Assembly: GCF_001625015.1 (NCBI RefSeq)
Contig: NZ_LVWJ02000014.1
Span: forward strand, 3,658,001-3,722,000
Direction of reading: 5' to 3'
Origin: Lewinella sp. 4G2
GTDB taxonomy: Bacteria > Bacteroidota > Bacteroidia > Chitinophagales > Saprospiraceae
Length of the DNA stretch: 64,000 nucleotides
Shown in pieces: positions 40,390-48,724 of the stretch (position 1 is its first letter; each line of letters opens with the position of its first letter). The notes under the pieces are model-generated. The model worked only from the letters and a program-made list of their open reading frames with translations, ran no database searches and had not been told where the DNA came from. A program made the translations under genes and the position numbers.

Positions 40390-41148
40390 CTACTCCCACT
40401 TCCTTTCCGTATCCAACTCCGGCCATTGCATGTCTAGCCCCTCCAGGGCTTCTACGATGATGTCCGTCATCAGGTAGTCCCGGTACCAGCGCGAGTCAAC
40501 GGGGATAATGTGCCAGGGTATCTCGCTACGGTTCAACACGTCGTTGTACGCTGCGCGGTATTTATCCCAGTGTTCTCGTTCTTCCCAGTCACCGTCGTTG
40601 TGCTTGTAGTACTTCTCCGGTTCCTGCAGCCGTTCCGTCAATTCTTCTACCTGCTGTTCCTTGCTGAGGTGGAGGTAAAATTTTAGAATCAGGGTGTTAT
40701 TATCGTAAGCGAGCAGCTTCTCAAAGGCATTGATGGAGGCGATGCGCTTATCCACTTTTTCCTCGTCGATCCAACCGTGTACACGCTGGATCAGTACGTC
40801 TTCGTAGTGGCTGCGGTTGAAGATCACCATCTCCCCTTTTGCAGGCGCCTGCTTGTGGATGCGCCAGAGAAAGTCGTGGGCAAACTCTTCGTCGGTCGGT
40901 TTCTTCCAGCCTACCGCCCGCAAACCAAATGGTGCACAGGCACCAAATACATTTCGCATTGCGCCATCCTTGCCACTCGCGTCCATCCCCTGAAGAATGA
41001 TGAGCACGCTGTGCTTCCCTTCGGCCACCAATTTCTGGTGCAACTCCGCAATCCGCTCGGCCCGCTTGCTGGATTGCTTCCGGGCGGATTTCTTATCGAG
41101 GTCTTCCGGTGGCCGGGTAGAGATTGTATTGAGATCAATGGTAGCCAT
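40390..41148 (-). CDS. ppk2: Polyphosphate kinase 2 family protein
   Basis: 252 residues. Walker A GMDASGKDG (54-62), lid region (FNRSHYEDVLIQRVHGW) and the Walker B-type DNNTLILKFYLHLS strand are those of PPK2, which moves phosphate between polyphosphate and nucleotides. The short single-domain form and the RNVFGACAPFGLRAVGWKKPTDEE stretch fit the soluble nucleotide-phosphorylating class; direction of the reaction is not readable. The 5' leader contains a 17-bp repeat 29 bp upstream of the start. Confidence 0.92.
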   Translation of the reverse strand: MATIDLNTISTRPPEDLDKKSARKQSSKRAERIAELHQKLVAEGKHSVLIILQGMDASGKDGAMRNVFGACAPFGLRAVGWKKPTDEEFAHDFLWRIHKQAPAKGEMVIFNRSHYEDVLIQRVHGWIDEEKVDKRIASINAFEKLLAYDNNTLILKFYLHLSKEQQVEELTERLQEPEKYYKHNDGDWEEREHWDKYRAAYNDVLNRSEIPWHIIPVDSRWYRDYLMTDIIVEALEGLDMQWPELDTERKWE

Positions 41149-41176
41149 GAGTATTAATTTATGGAGTGATCAGGAG

Positions 41177-41193
41177 GGCGCTGTCGCGGGTGC
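41177..41193 (-). repeat. 17-bp dispersed repeat, copy 8 (upstream of ppk2)
   Basis: Complement reads GCACCCGCGACAGCGCC, consensus match with A at the variable position. Non-coding; sits 29 bp before the ppk2 start, in the sense orientation of that gene. Confidence 0.75.
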
Positions 41194-41282
41194 GATGTTG
41201 GATAGGCAAACAATTAGGACCTACTTACTTAGCTAACTATTGAGCGGATAACAAAGTCCACCGGTTCAGTAACTCGGGACGC

Positions 41283-43235
41283 TTACCAAAAGTAACCGAC
41301 CAAAATGAAGGTGATGATCAGCAGAAGTACCGCCTGGTACCGGTAATTCTTGTACCAGGGCAAATCCTTCAACTCTTCCGTTTCCTCCGCGATCAAATCG
41401 GACGTCCACGTATAATTGGCAATCTTCTCCGGAGCCGGAGGTGCCGTCATGAGGCTGACGCCGTAGTTAACGATCATGCACGACAGGAAGAGGTAGAACG
41501 TACGGTGCAAGAAGTGCATCTCCATGAAGAAGGAGTCACTCCCAGAGAATTGTAGGTACAGGTAGATCAGCGTAAGCACCGCCCCGAATATTAAGCTCGC
41601 GAAGGCACCCTGGCCGTTGACCCGGCGTGAGAACAATCCTAAAATGAAGGCCGCCGCAATCGGCGGAGCGATGAAACTTAGGATGATCTGCAGGTACTCA
41701 AACAATGAGTCAAACTTCTCAATCTGAGGGGCCCAAAGGCAGGCGAGTACCACCAGCACTAAAGTGGAGATCTGACCGGTCCGCACCAACTGCTTGCTAG
41801 TCAGGTCTGGCTTGATCTTCTGGGCAAAGTCCATCGTGATCAACGTCGAGGCGGAGTTGAAGGTGGCGCTCACGGAAGACATCATAGCCGCCAGGAGACC
41901 TGCCAGAACTAGTCCTAGGATACCCGTAGGTAGCATCTGGAACATCAGCATGGGGTAGGTCGCGTTGGGGCAATCGATCAGGTTTTCACAGAGCTTTCCG
42001 TTGGGAAATTTGTATCCCATTTCCGCGAAGTTGAACCCGTCCGGCAACAAACTTTGCTGCTGGAGATAGACAATCGCCGCGGTGCCCGGCAGGACCATGA
42101 TAAAGAGCACCGGTAGTTTCAGCAGGCCAGCGAAGAGGGCACCCCAGCGCCCGTGGTTGATGTCCTTAGCTCCCAAAACCCGCTGTACCATGAACTGATT
42201 ATTGGCCCAGAAGTAAAAACCAAGAATAGGTGCGCCCAGCAGCAGACCGGTCCACGGCATGAAGCCATCTCCCCCGCTACCGAGGAAGAACTCCCGCCAG
42301 GTATCACCCGTAGGCCGGACGAGGCTAAGTACCTCATCCGCCGAGGAAGGCTGGTACACTGCATCCGAGTAGATTCGCTCCGTGATGGGCACGGAACTCA
42401 GGTTGAATTGCTTTGGATCAAAGGCATCCAGTGGGTATACGCCGTAGGAGACACCATTGATTATCTCTTGGCGGATACCCGTCGCATCAAACTCCGGGGA
42501 GATGATACTGCCCAGCGAACTACCCGGGCCGGAAAGCACCTCCGCAACGCCGTTAGGATTCGGTAAGGTACCGGCCGCCCCCATCTGATTCAGGCCAGCG
42601 ATCATCTCATCCCAGCCCCCAATACTTTGGAAGGTAAAGTAGGTGATCATACAGCTACCAATGACCAGCAGAATAGCCTGAATGACCTCCGTTTGAATGA
42701 CCGAGTTCAGACCACCGGGAACGGTATAGGCTGCCGCCGCAAGGGCCAGAATACCGACGACAGCAACGGTGGACAAGTCCGGGAACAACAATTTCAGGAT
42801 AACCGTCCCCACGAACAGACCCGCCGCCGTGTCAATCAGTACGTTACCGACAATGGTAATAAAACTGAAGTAGTAGCGGGACCGCACGTCATAGCGCCGC
42901 TCCAGGAATTCCGGCATGGTATACACCTGCGACTTCAGATAGAACGGCAAAAAGAAGATGGCAAAGAAGACCAGGACGACCGAAGCCAACCACTCGTAGT
43001 TAAAAACTTGTGTATTCGTTTTGTAAGCATCCCCCGCCAATCCGACCAGCGTTGAACTTGAGATATTGGCCGCAAACAAGGAGATACCAACGATGGGCCA
43101 GGTCATGTTCCGGCCGGCCAGGAAGTACTCCTCCGATGAGGCTGCTTTTGCACTGTATAATCCGTAACCAATAATGAAGATGGCGTAGACGGCCATAACG
43201 ATGTAATCCCAGTGGGATAACGCAAATGCATCCAT
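41283..43235 (-). CDS. Sodium/solute symporter (SSS family, SGLT-like)
   Basis: 650 residues with about 14 hydrophobic segments. Family hallmarks: SSEEYFLAGRNMTWPIVGISLFAANISSSTLVGLAGDAYK near the N-terminus, GGLNSVIQTEVIQAILL, and AAMMSSVSATFNSASTLITMDF in the middle. The closest group is the glucose/galactose-type (SGLT) branch; substrate is probably a sugar, but this is inferred. It carries an extended loop with acidic and Gly/Pro residues around 225-300. It is preceded by a 248-bp gap and ends 135 bp upstream of ppk2. Confidence 0.9.
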   Translation of the reverse strand: MDAFALSHWDYIVMAVYAIFIIGYGLYSAKAASSEEYFLAGRNMTWPIVGISLFAANISSSTLVGLAGDAYKTNTQVFNYEWLASVVLVFFAIFFLPFYLKSQVYTMPEFLERRYDVRSRYYFSFITIVGNVLIDTAAGLFVGTVILKLLFPDLSTVAVVGILALAAAAYTVPGGLNSVIQTEVIQAILLVIGSCMITYFTFQSIGGWDEMIAGLNQMGAAGTLPNPNGVAEVLSGPGSSLGSIISPEFDATGIRQEIINGVSYGVYPLDAFDPKQFNLSSVPITERIYSDAVYQPSSADEVLSLVRPTGDTWREFFLGSGGDGFMPWTGLLLGAPILGFYFWANNQFMVQRVLGAKDINHGRWGALFAGLLKLPVLFIMVLPGTAAIVYLQQQSLLPDGFNFAEMGYKFPNGKLCENLIDCPNATYPMLMFQMLPTGILGLVLAGLLAAMMSSVSATFNSASTLITMDFAQKIKPDLTSKQLVRTGQISTLVLVVLACLWAPQIEKFDSLFEYLQIILSFIAPPIAAAFILGLFSRRVNGQGAFASLIFGAVLTLIYLYLQFSGSDSFFMEMHFLHRTFYLFLSCMIVNYGVSLMTAPPAPEKIANYTWTSDLIAEETEELKDLPWYKNYRYQAVLLLIITFILVGYFW

Positions 43236-43396
43236 TTCAATAAAACGTTTATGCTGATCGAATAACTGCCGTAAGTATACGACGCTTTCGGGTGTACCTA
43301 CACCATTCTCCGGTACTTAATCCGATCAGTTTGGGCGACAAATACGCTTCGCTTTTGGCAAACACTTAGGCCACGCACATTTCCCCGGCCACCGTG

Positions 43397-43427
43397 TTGT
43401 GCGTAGAGTAAATCAACCCCATCTTTG
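43397..43427 (+). promoter_or_regulatory. Promoter of the UPF0158 gene
   Basis: TTG (43397-43399), 20-bp spacer, CATCTTTG (43420-43427, one mismatch to TAnnTTTG), 57 bp before the start codon. Confidence 0.55.
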
Positions 43428-43483
43428 CGGCCCGACCCACAACACCCGGTTGCTTACACGAAAAGCAACCTCCAAGCAAGATT

Positions 43484-43903
43484 ATGATCCAGCTGAACGA
43501 CCTAGACCTCAACGAAGCCGCCACCGCCATTCGCCGCGGGATGGATGTTTACGTCCACCGCGAACACGGAAGAATGTTGGTAGCCGATGATCCGGAACGG
43601 AACGTTCGCGCCGACCCGGAAGTCTTCGAAGCCATCATGCAGGACGTCAATTCTGACCCCGACGCCTACGTACACATCGAAAGAATGGAAGCGGCTAAAG
43701 CACTCGAGATCATGTCGCGCTTTACGGACCGCGTCCGGAGTCAGGAATTGTGGCAAGCACTAACCTACGCCCTGAAGCGCCCCCGCCCCTTCCAAACCTT
43801 CAAGGCTGAGCTGAGCAAGTTCCCCAAGAACTACGACAAATGGCGCGAGTTCCGCCAGGTCGAGTACCGGAAGTACGTCACCAGTAAGCTAGCGACGGAC
43901 TAA
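43484..43903 (+). CDS. UPF0158 family protein
   Basis: 139 residues. Matches the UPF0158 family: an N-terminal segment with DPEVFEAIMQDVNSDPDAYVHIERME, the helix EIMSRFTDRV and a C-terminal RPRPFQTFKAELSKFPKNYDKWREFR. Function unknown; cytoplasmic, no signal peptide. The next gene starts 7 bp after the stop and the two are probably cotranscribed. Confidence 0.85.
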   Translation: MIQLNDLDLNEAATAIRRGMDVYVHREHGRMLVADDPERNVRADPEVFEAIMQDVNSDPDAYVHIERMEAAKALEIMSRFTDRVRSQELWQALTYALKRPRPFQTFKAELSKFPKNYDKWREFRQVEYRKYVTSKLATD

Positions 43904-43909
43904 GGCGCC

Positions 43910-44806
43910 GTGGCCCACCTACAAACAAAGCTCATCCGCAGGGGCAAACTGGACGATGGCCGTTGGAATGCCGCTATCGAAAACGACGTTAGCCGACTAC
44001 CCTACGGATACACCTGGTGGCTGGATGCCGTCATGGGCGAAAACTGGGAGGCGCTCGTTTACGGCGACTACCGAGCCGTTCTTCCTCTACCCTACTCCCG
44101 AAGTCTGCTTGGCCTCAAGCAAATTTCCCGCCCCGCCTTCACGCAGCAGATCGGCCCCTGGGGAGAGCTGACCGAAGCATCCGTAGGTTCATTACTCAAC
44201 GCCATCCCCAAAAAGGTGCTGAAGCTGGACGTAGGCCTCAGCGAAGCGGTAAAAGCTGCTCACGTCCCCTCCCACTTTGCGGTAAAGGAGCGCACCAACC
44301 AAATCGTCGACATGGATAAGGATTACACGGATATCCACGCGCATTACGGGCGCACCCTGCGAAAAATCCTACGCAGGTACGAGGGAAGTACCATTCAGCG
44401 AATCGGCAAGGAAAAAATCATTGACGTCTACCAAAAACATTTGGCGGAGAAGGCCGGGCTCAACGATCAGCACTTCGTGATCATGCACCGGCTGATGACG
44501 GCCTACGAAAGAGAAGCGGGGCCGCGCTTTTTTGGTCTGCACGCTCCCGACGATGGCCTGCAGGCCCTGGGCTTTTTCCCGGACCACCGCGGGCGGGTCA
44601 TTAATTTGTTCGCCGCCTCTACCGAAGCCGGTTACGATCACGATGGCATGGCCAGGCTGCTGGATGGTATCATTCGCCGCGAGGTAGGCCCAGATAAACT
44701 ACTGGACTTCGAAGGGTCGGACATCGAAGGCATCGCCAAATTCTTTAATCGTTTCCGGCCCCACCGCAGCCCTTACTTACAAGTTTCGCGGCAGCTACTT
44801 CCGTAG
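43910..44806 (+). CDS. GNAT/FemAB-like acyltransferase-fold protein, unassigned
   Basis: 298 residues from a GTG start. The middle (YTDIHAHYGRTLRKILRR ... LAEKAGLNDQHFVIMHRLMTAYER) and the end (RVINLFAASTEAGYDHDGMARLLDGIIRREVGPDKLLDFEGSDIEGIAKFFNRFR) resemble BioF2/FemAB-type tandem GNAT proteins found widely in Bacteroidota and not characterised. No signal or membrane segment. It is 7 bp after the UPF0158 gene and overlaps the convergent glycosylase gene by 12 bp. Confidence 0.65.
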   Translation: MAHLQTKLIRRGKLDDGRWNAAIENDVSRLPYGYTWWLDAVMGENWEALVYGDYRAVLPLPYSRSLLGLKQISRPAFTQQIGPWGELTEASVGSLLNAIPKKVLKLDVGLSEAVKAAHVPSHFAVKERTNQIVDMDKDYTDIHAHYGRTLRKILRRYEGSTIQRIGKEKIIDVYQKHLAEKAGLNDQHFVIMHRLMTAYEREAGPRFFGLHAPDDGLQALGFFPDHRGRVINLFAASTEAGYDHDGMARLLDGIIRREVGPDKLLDFEGSDIEGIAKFFNRFRPHRSPYLQVSRQLLP

Positions 44807-45589
44807 TTTTTGCCGCCCCTCTACGAAGTAGGTCGTCCGTCCGGCTACTTTGATGATCTTCACTTCTCCTCCGGTTTCGGGGTCTAGTTGCCCTTCCTTG
44901 CGCCAAGTGTGCCAGAACCAATTCTCCGGATAATCGTGGTAATAGGGAGCGTTTTCCGTGGCGTACCGCATGACGTCAAGAATCTGTTGGTAAATGGCCA
45001 ATTTGTTCTTTTTGGTGAGCTTATCCACCTTTTGGCCCGGGTGGAGCTTGCAGCGATAGCAAATCTCATCCACGTACAAATTTCCCAGCCCGGCGACTAC
45101 GGATTGGTTGAGCAAGAAGCCCTTAAGCGTGGTTTTCCGGCCGGAGATTTGATCCAGGAAATACTGTTCCTCCAGATCAAGGGCATCGGGGCCAAGTTTT
45201 ACTTCGCGGATATATTCATCCCTGTCCTTCAAAAACAGGATACGGGCAAACTTGCGCGGGTCATCAAAACCAAGAATATTTCCGTCCGTAAAGTGGAAGG
45301 CAAAGCGTTCGAAGCGGCCACGGTCCGCCTCCTCCTGATAAAGGTTGAGGTCACCCGTCATCCCAAAATGTAGGAGGATGGCTTCCCCGCTGGTGAGGTT
45401 AGCAAAAAGGTACTTCCCTCTACGCAGGCTGTCCTTAATCGTCTTCCCGGCGCAAGCGTCCGCGAAGGCTTGCCCGGGCATGTTCCGGATGATCTTATCG
45501 TCGTGTACCACCACTTCGCGGATCGTTTGGCCGGTAGCTGCCGCATCAAAATATTGCTTGAAATTGTGGACCTCGGGTAATTCTGGCAT
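44795..45589 (-). CDS. Fpg/Nei-family DNA glycosylase lacking the zinc cysteines
   Basis: 264 residues. The start MPELPEV carries the catalytic N-terminal Pro and Glu; Lys59 in RRGKYLF, the LLHFGMTGDL strand, and the helix-two-turn-helix region GNLYVDEICYRCKLHP fit the family, which removes oxidised bases and nicks the abasic site. The C-terminal zinc finger region is changed: in QLDPETGGEVKIIKVAGRTTYFVEGRQ none of the four expected cysteines is present, although its Arg (GRTTYF) is kept. This resembles the zincless finger of NEIL1-type proteins. Overlaps the upstream convergent gene by 12 bp. Confidence 0.85.
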   Translation of the reverse strand: MPELPEVHNFKQYFDAAATGQTIREVVVHDDKIIRNMPGQAFADACAGKTIKDSLRRGKYLFANLTSGEAILLHFGMTGDLNLYQEEADRGRFERFAFHFTDGNILGFDDPRKFARILFLKDRDEYIREVKLGPDALDLEEQYFLDQISGRKTTLKGFLLNQSVVAGLGNLYVDEICYRCKLHPGQKVDKLTKKNKLAIYQQILDVMRYATENAPYYHDYPENWFWHTWRKEGQLDPETGGEVKIIKVAGRTTYFVEGRQKLRK

Positions 45590-45643
45590 ACTGAGCAGTT
45601 TGGGTTGCCTCTGCCCAACGCAAGGTCAGCGTTTTGGTTATTC

Positions 45644-46756
45644 CTATTGCTCCACTTCCGGAGACAAATTGAAGTTGTGCATGTCGTCTCCCACCAGCTT
45701 CGCGCGTTGGGCGGGTTCGTTCCCACCAAGCGTTACGCGAACGCTGCGGTTACGTTTTGCCCGCCAGTAGGCCAAGCGTACGGATGCGCCGGGTTCATAC
45801 CTACTCAGCACCTCTTGCATTTGCTGCGCACTTTGTACGGAGATCCCGTCGATTGAAAGTAGGATATCGCCAACTTCTAGTCCGCTGCGCATCGCCGCTT
45901 CTCCGGCAATGAGGCGCTTCAGGATTACCCCTTTTGCCCGCTGCATGCCGGCCGTTCTGGCCTGGGCGTCATTCACGGTTTGTACGTATACTCCCAGGGT
46001 GGCGCGGCGCACCTCACCGTAATTCTTTAGATCAGACAGAACGCGTTTAGCCAGGTTACCGGGGATGGCAAAATTAAAGCCTTCGTGGCGGCCGCTCTCG
46101 CTTAAGATAGCGGTGTTGATACCAATTAGCTCGCCACGGTCATTGACCAGTGCTCCCCCACTACTCCCCGGGTTCACGGCGGCGTCCGTTTGCAGAAAGC
46201 TTTCAATCCTCGCCTCCCCACGCAAAGCATCAATACTGCGGCCCCTGGCGGATAGAATGCCCGCCGTTACGGTGGAACGTAGACCAAACGGGTTTCCGAT
46301 GGCCAGCAGCCAATCACCAATCTGTAGGCTATCACTATCACCAAAAACGGCACTGGCCAGCAGTTCATCCGCCTCCACCTTCAATAAGGCAAGGTCAGTA
46401 TCTAAATCGCTACCGATCACCTCGGCCCATAACTCCCGGCGGTCGTAAAGGGTCACTCGAATTCGCTCGCTCCCATCAATCACGTGATGGTTTGTGGCAA
46501 TGTATCCTGCCTCGTCGACAATGACACCGGAGCCCTTAGTTGAGCCATGACTCGCTACACCTATTCCTCTGATGGACACCACCGTAGGCAAGATGGCTTG
46601 CACGCTTTTAGTGAGTGAAGGCCTTTCAATTTGATTGCTCACGTAACTTAATTCGGGCGCTGCCGCAGGTGCGAGGTAAGTTTGGAACAAGAATGCGCCA
46701 GACATTCCGGCTAGTAAGGACCCAAGAAATAGAAGGAGAACCAGGCGTAATTTCAT
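45644..46756 (-). CDS. Membrane-anchored HtrA/DegS-like serine protease
   Basis: 370 residues from MKLRLV. An N-terminal transmembrane anchor (about 4-27) is followed by a short linker, a trypsin-like domain (about 45-225) with His91 in TNHHV, Asp121 in TDLALL and Ser199 in PGSSGGAL, and one PDZ domain (about 260-345; AMRSGLEVGDILLSIDG). Such proteins perform envelope quality control. The frame is open to 46849 but the extra 31 residues are not family-like. The linker holds APAAAP at 29-34, encoded by the 17-bp repeat. Divergent from the small membrane gene at 46856. Confidence 0.92.
   Translation of the reverse strand: MKLRLVLLLFLGSLLAGMSGAFLFQTYLAPAAAPELSYVSNQIERPSLTKSVQAILPTVVSIRGIGVASHGSTKGSGVIVDEAGYIATNHHVIDGSERIRVTLYDRRELWAEVIGSDLDTDLALLKVEADELLASAVFGDSDSLQIGDWLLAIGNPFGLRSTVTAGILSARGRSIDALRGEARIESFLQTDAAVNPGSSGGALVNDRGELIGINTAILSESGRHEGFNFAIPGNLAKRVLSDLKNYGEVRRATLGVYVQTVNDAQARTAGMQRAKGVILKRLIAGEAAMRSGLEVGDILLSIDGISVQSAQQMQEVLSRYEPGASVRLAYWRAKRNRSVRVTLGGNEPAQRAKLVGDDMHNFNLSPEVEQ
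46656..46672 (-). repeat. 17-bp dispersed repeat, copy 9 (in the HtrA-like gene)
   Basis: Complement reads GCACCTGCGGCAGCGCC, exact consensus match, in the sense of the gene. In frame it encodes APAAAP between the membrane anchor and protease domain. Confidence 0.8.
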
Positions 46757-46829
46757 GTGGTGGACAAACGAAACGGATTCCCATGATGTTGCCGCGGAGA
46801 ACGACAAACCAGACCTCCCTCTTCCACCG

Positions 46830-46837
46830 TACTTTTG
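46830..46837 (+). promoter_or_regulatory. -7 promoter box of the dapF operon
   Basis: TACTTTTG, perfect -7 consensus, 18 bp before the ATG at 46856. It overlaps the alternative in-frame TTG start (46835) and rules it out. Confidence 0.55.
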
Positions 46838-46855
46838 CAAGCAGAACAACTCTTC

Positions 46856-47107
46856 ATGGCCACTACCCCACCCGATGCAGACAACAAGGATCCCTACGAC
46901 GGGGAGTACATCGGCAATATTTTCGGCTGGAAGATATCAATGATCGGTTTAGCAGTGATCCTTTTCTTCACCGCCCTGGCCGCCTATCGTCATTACAGCC
47001 TTGACGTTCCCATCGGCTTTGATGACCCACTGGAAAGCGAAGAGGAGAAATCGAAGTACGCACCCGCGCCCAACCGATCGGACACTACCCAAATTAACAA
47101 CAACTGA
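46856..47107 (+). CDS. Small single-span membrane protein upstream of dapF
   Basis: 83 residues from MATTPPDAD. A charged N-terminus, one transmembrane helix (about 28-48; WKISMIGLAVILFFTALAAY), and an acidic, polar tail (DDPLESEEEKSKYAPAP). Unrecognised. Its stop and the dapF start share one base (TGATG), so translational coupling is likely. Confidence 0.7.
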   Translation: MATTPPDADNKDPYDGEYIGNIFGWKISMIGLAVILFFTALAAYRHYSLDVPIGFDDPLESEEEKSKYAPAPNRSDTTQINNN

Positions 47108-47925
47108 TGGCTAGCTTTACTTTCTACAAGTACCACGGTGCGGGTAACGACTTCATCCTTTTCGACGACCGATCTGGCAATATCCATCCGCAGTTTGACC
47201 AGCCTGCCATCGCCAGCCTCTGCCACCGCCGTTTCGGAATTGGGGCCGACGGAATGATCTTCCTCCGCACGCATACCGAGCATGATTTTGAGATGATCTA
47301 CTACAATGCTGACGGAGCCCCCAGCTCAATGTGCGGTAACGGTGGCCGGTGCATCGTCCGCTTCGCAGCTGACCTTGGCTTGGTAAAAAACGACTGCTCG
47401 TTTATGGCCGTGGATGGTGTACATCATGCCAGCCTTCTCGATAATGGGTGGGTGAGCTTAGGTATGCTCCCGGTCGCTACTGTCAGCCAGGATGGTGAGG
47501 CGCGGATTCTCGACACGGGTTCTCCCCACTACGTCACCTTCAGCGAAGATCCATCCTCCGTCGATGTGGTCGTCAAAGGGCGCTCCATTCGCAACAGCGC
47601 TACTTATTGTGAAGAAGGTATCAATGTCAATTTCCTGGCGCGTACCGGCCCTGACCAATTGACCATCGCTACCTACGAACGCGGAGTGGAAGACGAAACG
47701 CTAGCCTGCGGAACTGGTGTCACTGCCGCTGCCATAGTGGCTGCGACTGATGATGAAGTTACGGTTGGGCAAGCCTTCCGCTACTCCGTCCGTGCGAAAG
47801 GGGGAGAACTTGCCGTCAGGGGGCAACGCTCCAACGAAGGCTTTACCGACTTGTGGCTGGAAGGGCCCGCCGTGCAGGTGTTTAGGGGCACTATAGAACC
47901 TACGAAAGTGGAGGTTCCTAAGTAG
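47107..47925 (+). CDS. dapF: Diaminopimelate epimerase (DapF)
   Basis: 272 residues. Converts LL- to meso-diaminopimelate for lysine and peptidoglycan. YKYHGAGNDFILFD at the start, the catalytic cysteines Cys76 in SSMCGNGGRC and Cys201 in LACGTGVTAAA, and GEGINVNF-type segment (CEEGINVNFLAR) are all present; length is normal. It starts inside the preceding stop codon and is probably cotranscribed with it. Confidence 0.95.
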   Translation: MASFTFYKYHGAGNDFILFDDRSGNIHPQFDQPAIASLCHRRFGIGADGMIFLRTHTEHDFEMIYYNADGAPSSMCGNGGRCIVRFAADLGLVKNDCSFMAVDGVHHASLLDNGWVSLGMLPVATVSQDGEARILDTGSPHYVTFSEDPSSVDVVVKGRSIRNSATYCEEGINVNFLARTGPDQLTIATYERGVEDETLACGTGVTAAAIVAATDDEVTVGQAFRYSVRAKGGELAVRGQRSNEGFTDLWLEGPAVQVFRGTIEPTKVEVPK

Positions 47926-47927
47926 CA

Positions 47928-48596
47928 TTACCCCTGGAAGGTCAGGGTCCAGGCCGTATAGTTGAAGATGGCTTCTTCACGTAGTACCATCTCAGAGTCG
48001 ATGATCCATCCTCGTTGTCGCAGCGCAGTCCGGTAAGCCTCCGGTCCGTGCTGTTGGGGGTGTAAAGCATCACCGGGCAACGCCTTGAATATCGGGAGTA
48101 ACCAAGCGTGACGGTGGACGTCGCTACTCAGAATCATCCGTGTTCCGGGATGGGCGTAGGCCGTTAGTTGGTCCAGCGCCGTTGACCAATCCGCCACGTG
48201 ATTGATAGCATTAAAGCAATAGATCGCATCGAACTTTAGGTCTTCTGGTAAGCGCTGTTCCAGGGGCTGCTGGTAAAAGGAAACTTCTGGGTAATTGCCC
48301 TGGTCGAAGATATCCAGCGTGCCTGCATAAGTATCCAGTAAGGGATCCAGTGCCACCACTTGCTCTACTGAGCGTAGATGAATGAAGATGCCGGCGGGGC
48401 CACAACCAGCGTCCAGCACCTGACGACCTTTGACCGTTTCCCAGTTGAGGTCATCCAATAGACTTTGCCAGTAGCGACGTTTATCGGCGAGGTAGGCTTC
48501 GGGAGACTTATTCTTCAGGTACCGTTGCCACCACTTACCCTCCAGGTACTGGGCCAGTTTCCACCTTGCTTTGCCGTAGCGTTCACTTAAAGTCAT
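47928..48596 (-). CDS. SAM-dependent methyltransferase, class I
   Basis: 222 residues from MTLSERYGKARWKLAQYLEGKWWQRYL. The SAM-binding core is visible: VLDAGCGPAGIFIHL (motif I), VVALDPLLDTY, FDAIYCFNAINHVADW (motif post II/IV), and a C-terminal half with ALRQRGWIIDSEMVLREE. Substrate unknown. The frame is open to 48713, but a TACCTTGC box and the absence of similarity before MTLSERY favour the downstream ATG. Convergent with dapF, ends 3 bp apart. Confidence 0.8.
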   Translation of the reverse strand: MTLSERYGKARWKLAQYLEGKWWQRYLKNKSPEAYLADKRRYWQSLLDDLNWETVKGRQVLDAGCGPAGIFIHLRSVEQVVALDPLLDTYAGTLDIFDQGNYPEVSFYQQPLEQRLPEDLKFDAIYCFNAINHVADWSTALDQLTAYAHPGTRMILSSDVHRHAWLLPIFKALPGDALHPQQHGPEAYRTALRQRGWIIDSEMVLREEAIFNYTAWTLTFQG

Positions 48597-48724
48597 CCGC
48601 CGCAAGGTAGGAACGACAACTAGCTTAGGATAGGCATCATCCCCATTATTTAGCAATCGTGTCAACTCCCTCTTCCCCATTCTAACCCGGCAGTGACCTA
48701 CCTTGCGGGACAAACCATTTATGT

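Noticed and set aside
47063-47074. GCACCCGCG fragment before dapF
   Set aside because: Nine-base match only, within a plausible coding segment (APAPN).
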